From NCBI GenBank assembly GCA_029931535.1, contig JAQPZY010001148.1:703501-767500 (forward strand): DNA of 64,000 nt, in the 5' to 3' direction. Source of the stretch: Margaritifera margaritifera (lineage: Eukaryota > Mollusca > Bivalvia > Unionida > Margaritiferidae). This document shows, piece after piece, positions 1 to 12,400 of this stretch. The notes beneath the pieces were generated by a model. The model did no database searches. It saw only the letters and a program-made list of their open reading frames with translations, and had not been told where the DNA came from. Position numbers and translations under genes: made by a program. Within the stretch, counting starts at the first letter, position 1. Every line of letters begins with the position of its first letter.

Positions 1-1155
1 AATAATTCTTATTCTTGCAGTGACCATTTGGAATCATATTTTGCTAACTGATATTGACTTTTCTTGCTTAGGTGGAAATTCACTTTTGACCTGCCACAGT
101 GACTGTACATATATTTAACGTTTTCTCAATTTTTGATATGGTCCACTCAAGATAAATATAGAAACATCACGAGGCTTTGGGAGCTGAACATGGTTTATAT
201 GCTGATGTAATGTTCCCACCAAAATATACATGTATTGAGTTGAATTACAATGGGCCCAGTTGTCATGGTACCAGCAATATCATGCTTTGTTTCGTTTTTA
301 GTTTACCTGTCCTTGGATATCTTGTGTGTAAAATGGGATAGCTGAAGGCTGTAAATTGTGCTTTATTGATTGAATTTCCTTTATTGGATAATCTAAGTCA
401 AAGGTAGGCACTTACTTATGTTTAAATGGGGGGATGGTGGACATTATTTAAGCAGGATCTGCTATGCACTTTTAGGGAAGGTGGATTAAGAATCAATCTG
501 TATATAATATAGGGGTAAGTGTACAAATGTCAGCAGTACTCAGGTCGAAAAAATATTCACCAGAACGAATCAAGATGTACATAGGATATTATTTGAAAAT
601 TAATTTCAAGGATTAATTGTTATGTCATGATAAAATTCTTTGAATTTAAAAAGAGTGTCTGCAGCATGTAATTGGGTCGATATAGAGACAGTATATATAA
701 ATGTTGTAAATAGTCATTTTGTCTACTTCTTTCAAGGAATAGAAATGCAACAAGAAAATGTTTATTTTTGGACAGGTTTTATCATTTAGTTCATGTTTCA
801 TTTGACTGTTGTCCTGGATCAATTGTTCGAGTACTATATATGATGATATTATATGGCCAGAGTAAATATTTGTGATTTATCGATGCATTCATGATATCGA
901 ACCACCTCTAATTATGACTACTGTTACAGGATTTTACTACATTCTTATTTTGAACATACACCAAAAGTAAAGTATTTTACCTCATTTACTCAACGTTTTA
1001 ATGGAACACAAACCACTTACTGTAGTTTTAGTGCAGTTTAATTCACGAACCTTAAGTCATGCATACTCCACTGCGTAAGACTTTTCTTCAAAATACTTAA
1101 GAATTATTTTGTATAGACCAAAGTCCAATTAGCCTCAACTTCTCTTTCATTTCAG
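1..1155 (+). other. Intron sequence upstream of the first visible SLC15A4-like exon
   Basis: AT-rich sequence with no coding stretch I could connect in frame to the exon at 1156. A possible acceptor at 11-20 leads into a short open stretch without family similarity, so I did not call an exon there. Confidence 0.6.
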
Positions 1156-1340
1156 ATAGCATTTTATCCAAGTCTGTTAGAGTATGTTTCCAGGCATGTC
1201 GAAGGGATTGCTCATTTGATAACAGCCGAATAGAGAGGGGTGGCTCCTTTGACAACGAAATGGTGGATGGAGTCACTGCTGTAACTCGTGTGCTTCCAGT
1301 GTTTATACTTATTATTGTATACTGGGCTGTAAATACACAG
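1156..1340 (+). CDS. SLC15A4-like: SLC15A4-like exon (cytoplasmic loop and TM7)
   Basis: The acceptor is TTTCATTTCAG ending at 1155 and the donor is CAG/GTAAAC at 1340. The exon starts with two bases of a split codon and then encodes 61 residues. A basic, polar stretch (KSVRVCFQACRRD) is followed by an acidic link (FDNEMVDGV) and the hydrophobic LPVFILIIVYWAVNTQ, as in the loop before TM7 of PHT-type transporters. The other two frames carry stops near the start. Confidence 0.9.
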
Positions 1341-4300
1341 GTAAACATTCTTAACTTGCTTGTATACAGGGCCATGCATATAATGTATTGATCAATAAAC
1401 GATCCAGTTTATTCAACTGACAAGAAGTTAGAATCATCCTATTACTTTTCAGTTTGTTATTTACTGATTTTTTGTTTATGATTGATTTCAGGGGCAGAAA
1501 TTTTTCATGATATTGAACTTTATTAAGGTGAAATGTTATACTCAATATCATTTGTTTATAACATGCTAATCTTTAATGAAAGCTTGAGTTATAATAATAG
1601 TTCAGTCATAGAATACACATTAGAACATGAACTGATATTTGGCTGAGCTTCATCCATATCAGACTATTCATTTTTAAAAAACAAAACAAAAAAATCACAT
1701 AATAATTTACATGAGCATAGTCAAAAACACATCATAGCTAGCCAGGAGACATCTGTCAATACTGTTCCACGCTGATATAGTCAAACGAAGTGAACTGACG
1801 ACCCTTGGTTATAAAAGATGAGTCATACAAGGCTTGAGCTCTATTTCATCTCAGTCACAGCCCTGGTACAATGTAAGTTCCATATGGAGATCTTATTTTA
1901 TACATTTTAATTAATACATCCCACCTAAGTCATCTCTCTTTGTTTGATCACACAGTATTATATAACACAAATATCATATATATCTAGATCAGATGGTTGT
2001 TAGTGCTTGTTTACATTTCAAACTTATCGTATGAGTGTCAGCTGAATGGAAAGAGAAAAGAAACTTTATTAGTTGTTCTGGGAAACTTCATCATTTAACA
2101 TTTGTTTTTAATTCGTGACTGAAACAGAAAAGAATTGTATATTGCAAGTCCATTAAATAAATTGTGTATTTGAAAACAGAAAGTTGTGAAAATTTGACAC
2201 AATCGAAAATTATACATAGGATACACTTAAACTGAGAAATTACAGCAATAATACATGCTAAGGCTACATGTATTTAAACAATGGTAGTAGACTTTCAAAC
2301 TTGAAGACATTTATTCTGTAAATGTAAGGAGCAAACTAGAATACTTTTATTCTGTTTCAAGCAATGAAACCTAACAGAAGAAATTTATTGTGTATTCAAG
2401 GAATGAAACCTAACAGTAGAAATTTATTGTGTATTGTAAAATAACTAAACTTGACGAACAAATTTATTCCTAATTTCAAGGATTAGTTCATTACAGAATA
2501 ACTCTATTCTGTAAATTCAAGGAACAAACTCTTAAAGAATACATATAATCTTATTGGTAAAGGGAAGAAACCTTGCAGCAGAAATGTATGATATAATTCT
2601 AGGAACACACAAAAGAAATGTACGATACAATTCTAGGAACACACAAAATAAATGTATGATATAATTCTAGGAACAGACAAAAGAAATGTATGATATAATT
2701 CTAGGAACACACAAAAGAAATGTATTGTTTTGTCAAAGAACAAACCTTCAGAGGATTGTTAAAGGAACAATCCTTGCAGCAGAAATGTATGATTTAAGTC
2801 AAGGAACACATACACCGCAGAAGAAATTTATTGTTTTGTCAAGGAATATACCATTTTGTATCTAACAAACTTAACAGAAGAATGAATTCCATTATTTTGA
2901 TGATGAAATCCTTACAGAAGAAATCTATTTTGTAATCTTAAGGAACAACCTTACAGAAGAAAATAATTTTGTACTGTCAAGAACAAACCTAGCCTTCAGA
3001 TATTTATTTCTGTATTTTAAGAAAGCAAACTATGCAGAAAAAAATCAATTTTTAATATGAAATATCACACTTCCCAAATATAAGGAATTATTTTATTGTG
3101 TGCTTTTTGGCACCTGAATGACTACTCTTCCCTGCATTAAAATGAGCTTTGATGTCTTTAATCTTTGTTTATATAGAATACAAAATTATAGAATATTTTA
3201 AATTGCGTTTTCTGTACTGTGCAATTTATTAGTGAACTATGATGGGTACATTTTATTTTTATCACTGTTTAGACGAAAAAAGAAACAGCAACCCCCCGCC
3301 CTCCACATTCACACCACCACCACTTGGACAGTTTAAAAAATATTTGATATCTGTTGATATTGTTGTTAAGGATATATTGTTAATAGTGTTTTAAAGGCAA
3401 CGAATAATATTTGATGTTTATTGGTATTGATACATTGTTACTAATATTGCATAGGCAATGAAGAACAGTATCTGTGTTGTCTCTCCATCAGTTCATTTCT
3501 ATAAAATATGTATCAGACTTTGCACAAAATTTCTCTAGGGGACATGGATATTACAAGGTGAACCAAAAGCCATATTTTTTTCAAATGAGGGCCAGAGTAT
3601 GCAGTGTTTAAAGACAAGGTTTCTAAACCACTCTGTTAGACCTGTGCAGGTGTGATGCATTGCAGGCCTGCATATCAAAACTCCAAGGCATATAATTGAC
3701 CAATGAGATACCTTTTCACCTCCATTGTCAGAGGAGAGAAGATAATACCGCTTTTTTAATCATCCTGCCATACCTCAAACTTGTCTTCATGCTGTGGTTT
3801 CCTTAAAAACTAGCAAACACCAGAATTGAATAAATAAATCAACACTTTTAATTCCATTACAGCCAAGTTTGCTCTCCCACATTGAAGAACTTCAAAGGTC
3901 AGAGGTCATTTGGGTTACAATGGACGCTGTTTAGATGCAACGAGTCAATTACATGCTGAATTAAATCAGAACGTTTGATACCTTATACTTGCTGTGTCAT
4001 TGGGACCTATTTATTGCATATTTTGGGCTTTTATCATTCTTCTGATGCATTCCAGTGAACACCCCAATGACCATAATGCCTTTTGTTACCACCATTACCT
4101 CTGAACTATTACAAAGGGATGCTACATTTATCTCTCCACATTGAATGTATGCATTCATTTGGTCTATTTCCACTCTACGACCAAGGCCAGCTACTTTGCA
4201 ACTGATCTGCTCTGTTGAAGTTGTTTTCTTTTATAATAAATTGGGCAATGCGTTGGCAAGTGGGAAACAATTTCCATTAAAGAAAACACTGTGAACTTTT

Positions 4301-7300
4301 TTTCTAGTTTTTCCTTAAATTTGTATTGCTGGTTATAATCTTCTTTCTGTCTTGACTTTCAGATGAGTACATCCCTCTTTCTGCAGAGTGAGCGTATGGA
4401 TATCAGAGTTGGAGGAGAGCCAATGCCAGTAGCTTTGTTAAACATCTTCAACACCCTTATTATTCTAATCCTTATTCCCATCATGGACAGAATTGTTTAC
4501 CCCTTGTTGGCTAAATTTGGCAAAAGTCCAACTCATCTGCAAAGAATGGGTAAATATACTAGATTACTAAAAAAGCTTCATCTGAAACTGCAAAACATTC
4601 TCAGTTAAACAGGTCTGTTTAGCTTCAAGGTGTATAACATACAGTAGTGAGCAAAAGAACGATGTATAGTTATAAGAAAAAGGTTTTCAAGGAGAGTGAA
4701 ATTTATTGTCATGCCTGCTAGCATATAGAAGACTAAAGTATCATTCCACACAGGAAGGGGTGGTAGGTATTGACATCAACAATGATTAAGGTTTTGATTA
4801 AAGTTTCTCTGTGCAGTTTTAAGTCTTAAATCCTGGGAGTATAGCTATCATACTTGAAATGTAGATTATATAAGATTTTCTCTTTCATATCCGTGCACTC
4901 CTACCCTCCCTCTGACCTTCAGGCAAGGTCAAGGTCAATTGAAGAACAAAATCTTGATAAAGTGTTTGACCCAGGTTTTAAGTAAGGTTACAAGTTCCAA
5001 ACCCTTGGATAGCTCTCATATTTGGACAGTTCGAATCTGTAAGTTCTGTCCTTGGCGATCCACACACCTCTCTCCGCCTTCTGCCTCTCAGGCAAGGTCA
5101 GGGTTATTTTAAAATCTAAACACTTATCTGTATTAGGCAGGGGAGCATGTGAGACATCATTTCGTGGAATTCCTTGTATAAAGCACTGGGGGATTTCATG
5201 AGCCATAAATAACACTTGAACTAACCATTGGTAAGAACAAACCATATAAATAAAAGATTCTATCTTATTTCTTTCTTAAAACTTGGTAATGAACAAATAT
5301 ATCTTCACACACAGGGTTCTCAATAGACACGTACCCTCGGATTTGGATGTTTGGAATTTCAATGTGACCCATATCTGACACATGGAAATTTCATCCTGTG
5401 CATTTGTATTATGCAGCTTGATTTGGGCTGAAGCATCAGTCTCAATTACCCTTGATTTGCCTCAGGGATAATTTCCTACTTAGAGCGCCCTGTCCATACA
5501 AAAACATTTACTGTATGAGCCAGTGATAGACACCTATATAAAATCGATATGAACTGGGCGGAGGTAACAGGTCTACATAATTGAATCAAGGTTAGATTTT
5601 ACTGAGATTATCTTTGACATGTATGATATTTAGAGGAATTGGAATCAAATATGACTTCATTGGATTACTTTTGATGATATATCGGTGTTTGTTTGATAGC
5701 CCATCAAATTATAATCAATTAGAGAAAACTGTGGAAGTTATTGTGGTTCGCGAAGCCAATTCTCAAAGGTAAGTGGACAAACTTTAATTTTGTTTTATTG
5801 GCGATTAATCTGCTTTGATCGGCGTATTGTTTAAACCTTCGGGTGTTTTAATTAATGTATCATTCAGTAAAAATTTACCAGGCATTACGCTCAGTGATAT
5901 ATTTCGTGCTTTGAAATTACTCGAGATTGAATAACGGATGGAATAATTTTGTTATATTAGATGTATTTGTAAACTGTTAAGTTACAATGTCTCAAAGAAG
6001 TATATGTTCTTTTCTGTCAGAGTCTCAAAAATGACATGCCAGTGATGATCATTCTCAGTCTCAAAAATGACTTGCCAGTGATGATCATTCTCAGTCTCAA
6101 AAATGACTTGCCAGTGATGATCATTCTCAGTCTCAAAAATGACTTGCCAGTGATGATCATTCCGACCCTCAGACTCCAAAGAATCTGAAAGTTAGTAACA
6201 ATTCTGAGGAAAGGAAAACAAATCTCCCAAAGTTGCAACACAATTTAAGGAAGGGTGGAAAAGTGATTTCAATGGGTTTAAAATGTTCTGAAAGATGCAA
6301 ATACAGTAATGATAAGTGACTGGTGTAAGGACGCCGGATAAGCAAACCCATTTGTCACTTAACTCAGTTCCAATCTTCAAAAATAAAGTATATAAAATAT
6401 ATATTAATCCTTTCTGTTTAGTATACCAAATATACACACAGTCATACATAATTAGAAGGAGAAACACTTCTACAAAAATCAGTAATGGCCATGTCTGTCT
6501 CACTGTCTGTTTGTCTGTTTCTTACAAAATACTGTACAAGTGTTTCTCTTTATTCGGCATGAGATAAAAATCTTAAACATCAGTTTGCTTCATGAATAAC
6601 GAACAATCCCATTTATAAGCTCATGACTTATCAAAAACTAATGACTACTGAGATTTCAATTGTCTCTTGAGATTTTCATTTTGAATCTTGAGATTTTGGG
6701 GTTAAAGATCAAATGACTCTTTAGTTTTGAAATCTATTGAGAAGCTGACACTTATCTTTACTTTTGATTCTTTAATTTTTGTTTAAAATGTTGATGGGCA
6801 TCTGCTACAGTGATGCTAATAGGTTAGAGAAGTGTCATTCATTGAAAGACAAAATTCAAAAAGTAATCGACTCCAAGGAGCATTATTCCTATTTTATGTC
6901 CATTCGTTACTCCACACATTCTTTCCTCGAACTCTCTTTGACCAGATTAATGACAATTTAAAGTTGTTGGTAATAGCTTCCAGTTAAGTGTTTGAATTAC
7001 CAAATTGAAACAATTATGTACAACACTAGTCTAGCCATACCAGTGTGTCACAAGAACTATATAGGATGTTTGTGAGAATGACTTTTGGACAAGGATGACA
7101 GTTAAAAACGTTCTAGATAAATTTACCTCACTTAGTATTAATTTTCCATATATATTTTAGCTATATACTCTTTGGATGTAAAAATAATTTAGATTGTTTA
7201 CAAATGACAACACCAACATAAACTTTCTTTGATGAAATTATGTTTATTTGATACAAATATTATTTTAAGACTTGAGGATTCTCCGTGATACATTGTATTA

Positions 7301-9424
7301 CTTAATCAGGGATTTACACATTTTATAAAAGTTAGCTTGCCCAGGGCAAGCTGACTGGAAAATTGAACTTGCCTTTTGGAAATATGAGCTTGCCCCATAC
7401 CACAACATGAATAAAAAATAGAGAAAATAAAATACGGATATATTAATGAAATCGCGTTATATTTAACTTTTGTTTTCTTTAAATCTTTGTTGGTACGTTA
7501 AAACCATATGCCGATAATTAATGTTATAAAGAAATATATGTAAATAATGCATGTAGATAGATATGTAGATGAGAAAGGGTTAGAATGCAGATATAGTTAA
7601 AAAAGCAAAAGCAGTTTAATTTTCCAGTCAGTGTTTATAAAATTTGTAAATCCCTGCACCAAAGCTAGAAATTTCATCAAGTTTCCTTTTGTTTTGCCAG
7701 GATAAGATAGCAGACTCATCTCATCAACTACATGAACAATAATGAAAGCTAGACTGTTTGAAATGATTTATTTATACTCACAACAGAAAGATTTATGAAC
7801 ACTTATTTTATCTATTTACTTAACAACTATCATCTACAGGTAATCACCTTGAAATCGGCGACATGCATCAACATATTTGACAAGCCAACTTTTAAGATTG
7901 AGAACACTTATTTTTATCCATTTAATTGTTTGCCAAGCAGTAAGTATGTATTGGTCTCCTGTAATTATCATCAAACAACATATCATAAACACCGCTTGTG
8001 GATGCTACATTTTCGGTGCACCGATCACACTTTGAAGAAAATTCTCCTGGTTATATTATTTCAAAAAACACACCTGTCAAAGAAATCTCCTGGTTATATT
8101 TTTTCAAAAAACACACATGTCAAAGAAATCTCCCAAGTTATATTATTAAGAGTTAACACCTACTCACCTTCAAATCGGTGACAAGCATCAAACCGATCTT
8201 TTACAAGCCGATTGTTTAGAGTAGGAAACGCTCACAAACTGCCCAGGCTAGGTTAGGACCTAAGGGTCGGAAAATCCTGGATACGTACAAATATTATGAT
8301 TAAAATGTAACTGATAAGTTAAAATATAAATATTTCTTCCTTATTCGTCAAAACTAGTTTTAAAAAGTAAATATTAATATTATCACATCTGCGAGAGAAA
8401 ATGCGAAACTGACTTTTTTACATTGACTTCAAGATGGAAATGACATATGATAGATGAAATGAACTGTAACCAGTTATATAATAGAAAAATGTGGTACATA
8501 TAAACAATAAATAAAGGTGCTGATATATGTACTGTGGCGAGATCGCAGGGTATAGAACTTGCCGAACATAACGTATTACGAACGAAACAAGACCCCTTTC
8601 TCCCTCTCTCTTTCAATTTGTTGGACTTGCCAGTGGGCAAGTACCTTGGAATCTTGAATTTGCCTGAACCGAATTTGAGCATGTCCTGGGAGTCAGTCAA
8701 GGTGATTTGTAAATCCCTGACTTAATAAATACTAGTTTGGCATCCTCCTATTCAGTACAAGATAGAATTCACACCTCAAGCTACCAAGTCAGGTTAAGCC
8801 TTTTAAAACTTTAATTCTAGGAAGATGTAATATGTGGCAAACTGATTCCTCTTTTGTATATGCATCTGTTTATCTGTTTTACCTTAGGAATTGGAATGAT
8901 TTTGGCAGCCCTCTCCATGGTGTATGCGGGGATCATAGAGATCTACCGCAAGAAAGATGGCTACTTTGTACAGACCATAGCAGATGATAAATTCAATGCT
9001 TCCTACATTTCCATGTTTGCTCAGGTGCCAGAATTTGCATTAATTGGGTCCAGCGAAGTCTTCACAAGTATATCAGGTAACACATGTTTTAAGTTCAATG
9101 TTAAATATATGTATGTGATATTTACCAAAAATTTGACACTGATATTTCATTGACACATTTTGCTGAAGTTAGATATATTCATGATGTGTGCTTTTTATCT
9201 TGTTCTTATAAAAATTATGTTTCTACAAGATTGAATTTAAGTGGTCTGGGTTTGTTTTCTTTTCAAAATATTTCTCAACAAAATGTTCTTCTTTTACCTA
9301 TTCAATTTATTTCTCCAAAAATTCCCCCCCCCCCCCAAAACATTTTTTTTGTGGGTAAAATCTGACATGGCTAATAATTACTAGTAACTTGTTTCCACCT
9401 CTATGGTGTTCTGAAACACCAAGC

Positions 9425-9487
<63 letters not shown>

Positions 9488-12400
9488 CCAATGTAACTGG
9501 ACCAAACATCACATAACTGGACCAAACTTTGGGGATGGCTTGTACATAGGGTAACAAAAAAAGCCAATAGATTTTGGGGTTAAAAGGTCAAAAGTCAAGG
9601 TCACTGACTGAAAGAAAAATATGGTTTCTGCACAACAACCTTAGTTCTACAGACAGTTCTGGACTGACAGTTTGTGGATGGCTTGCACTAGGGCTGGGAA
9701 GAAGCCTGTTGACTTTGGAGTAAAAAAAAGTCAAAGGTCAAGATCAGTGATTGAAAGAAGAAAATGGTTTCTGCAAAAAAATTTTAGTTTTCTACCGTGT
9801 ACCTTCACCATAAAGTTTGTTGATGTCTGACATGTTGGGTAAGAAAGAAGCCTGTTGATTTGGGGCTAGAAAGATCAAAGGTTAAGATCACTGAGAATGA
9901 AAGAGGAAAAATGGTTTTTGCATAATAACGGTCGTTCTGGACTTTTAGGTAGAGGGCTTGTACTTAAGTTATGGAAGAGGCCTAATGATTTTCGGGTAAA
10001 ATGGTCGAATGTCAAGGTCATTGTTAAAAAAAAATGGGTTTTGCAGAATAACCTTTGTTTTAGAGTAAGTTTCTTGCCCAAACTTTGTAGATGTCTTGTA
10101 CTTAGAATAATAAAGAAACGAATAGATGCTGGAAACAAAATGTCTGAGGTCATGGTAGGTCCAATAAGAAACAAATGGTTTCCTCACAGTAAGTTTTGTT
10201 CATGACCGCAAACCTTGCTCAGAGGTAAAGGTCATTGAGACCCACTGGTCAATAATCTCCAGAGTCAACCATGCCCTTCTAGTGCCTACATAAAGGTCAT
10301 GGGGTGGGCATTGTATCATTTATGGTACTCTTATTAATCATTTTGCTTCCGTGTCAAATATGTATTTTTGCTTCCGTGTCAAGTATGTATTTTTGCTTCC
10401 ATGTCAAGTATGTATTTTTGCTTCCGTGTCAAGTATGTATTTTTGCTTCCGTGTCAAGTATGTATTTTTGCTTCCGTGTCAAGTATGTATTTTTGCTTCC
10501 GTGTCAAGTATGTATTTTTGCTTCCGTGTCAAATATGTATTTTTGCTTCCGTGTCAAGTATGTATTTTTGCTTCCGTGTCAAGTATGTATTTTTGCTTCC
10601 GTGTCAAATATGTATTTTTGCTTCCGTGTCAAGTATGTATTTTTGCTTCCCGTAGTAATCTGATGTAAAATGATTTTCTAAGGACTTCATGTTCAATGTT
10701 GTACTTTTGGAAATTATCCTTTGCAAATATTTTTTTTTTTCCGATGTAGCAACATATCTAAATATATATTTTAGATCTTTGGAAAACAAATAATTCCATT
10801 TTCATTAATTGCATTATTGTTAGCAGTATGAGAGTTACTTAGGCCTTTTGTTTAGTTTTTGCTTTAAGGGTGCAGGTTTAAGTCCTGTTCAGACCGGGCT
10901 GGTTATGTCTCTGGGCACGATACTTTACCCTAATTACCTCAGCATGGCACAATCTTTCAAGTGTTGATTTGCCATTAAACAACGATCAATTATGATTTCT
11001 AATGTAAACACATCAGCATTATTTTGCATGTTACTGAGGTACATAACAATTTAAAATGTTATGGGTCAATTTTTCTTCCATTAATTATATGCATAATTTA
11101 TTTAGTTGATTATTTGAAACTTATTATCATTTGTACAGGACTTGAGTTTGCATATTCCCAAGCTCCAACATTTATGCAGGGACTGATGATGGGGTTGTTT
11201 CTTATGACTGCAGGACTTGGAAGCTATTTAACCACTCTTATCGTGTACATCGTCCAAGCAGCAACAAACAATGGTATATAAATGTTTATCTTTTTTTGCA
11301 TCATCTTGTACGATGAACTGTAAATATTCATGTTCACATGGTTTGGGGGATTTCAACCATGAAGTTCTGCGTTTTCTGTATTTGTTTCCTTTTAACTAAA
11401 GGGACAAATGTTCATTGTGTTAGAACTGATGCTTTCATCATAAAGTTACTCATTTTTTATAGTCTCTCACAATAAAGGAGACTAACGTTCAGATTTGTTT
11501 TATGGCATGTAGGGATGTAGATTTTTAACCTAGCACTTAATTTGGAAAGTATTACTTGAAACAAGTTCAGTTATTTTGAAGAAAGTAGTCATTTTTGTAA
11601 AGTTAATACTTTTGGACATAGCTTTGGGATCAAGATAGGTAGTTATACTGCATTATTACACTTTTAAGCTAGTAAAAGTTACAATATTTGTATGAAGGTT
11701 TATATAAATATTCTTTTGTGAGTAATATGTAATATCATTTAACAGTGGCAAAGTAAAGTTCTTATATTCCATCCCCAAATAATCCTTTGGACCCCGAGGC
11801 AGTAGTGTGGAAATCTTAAAGAATTGTCACTTGTCCCCAGAAAAATGAACTGACAAAATTTACTTATCCGAATGCACAAGAGAATTGTCCAAATATTTTT
11901 GACTCATTTTTGTACAATTGTCAAACGTAAAGAAATAATTATTACTGAGTTTTTTATTATTGCACTTTTATCATCTAAATGTGAATGATTTCAATCTGGT
12001 AAGTTAAAATTACAAAATGAGTTTAAATGGTCTAAATAAAATCAGTACAAGTATTGCTGGCAATGTAGTTTCTACCTGACTGCACACTATTTTACTCCAG
12101 CACACTAAATTGTCAGAAAGAAGTCTATTACGCATAGCAACAGCATAGCCTGTGTTGAAACTTCTTTCCTAATGCACAACTTCCAACTTGTCTGCTTTTT
12201 GTGAAAGCCCTGTCCAAGTCACCTGTTACTTTTTTATTTTCTTCTGCACACTTTATTTGACATCCAACATCTTTCGCTAAAGTTTGGTGTTTTGTTAGCT
12301 CACCTGTCCATAAGGGCAAGGTACTTTTTGTCCAATCTTCATGAAAATTTCAAACCTTATGTGGATAATTCTATCAATCTCCATAATTGTTTCTTTTAAG

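Larger units (their letters stand above)
4550..8887 (+). other. SLC15A4-like intron (4.3 kb)
   Basis: GT-AG intron. It holds a 36-bp tandem repeat at 6021-6164 and an inverted-repeat-bounded element at 7307-8719, described separately. The remainder is AT-rich and shows no coding potential. Confidence 0.7.
9077..11138 (+). other. SLC15A4-like intron packed with repeats
   Basis: GT-AG intron of about 2.1 kb. It contains a C-run near 9328, a (TA)n at 9428-9486, a degenerate 140-150-bp repeat (9540-10240), a 24-bp minisatellite (10341-10650) and a decayed SINE (10866-10990). Little unique sequence remains. Confidence 0.8.

Noticed and set aside
21..80. A possible extra transporter exon at the very start of the window
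   Set aside because: An acceptor-like AG precedes it, but no frame gives POT-family sequence or a good donor in phase with the exon at 1156.
4363..4608. An 81-codon frame starting at an ATG that could be a separate small gene
   Set aside because: The ATG directly follows a splice acceptor and the sequence is TM8 of the transporter; the reading past 4549 is intron.
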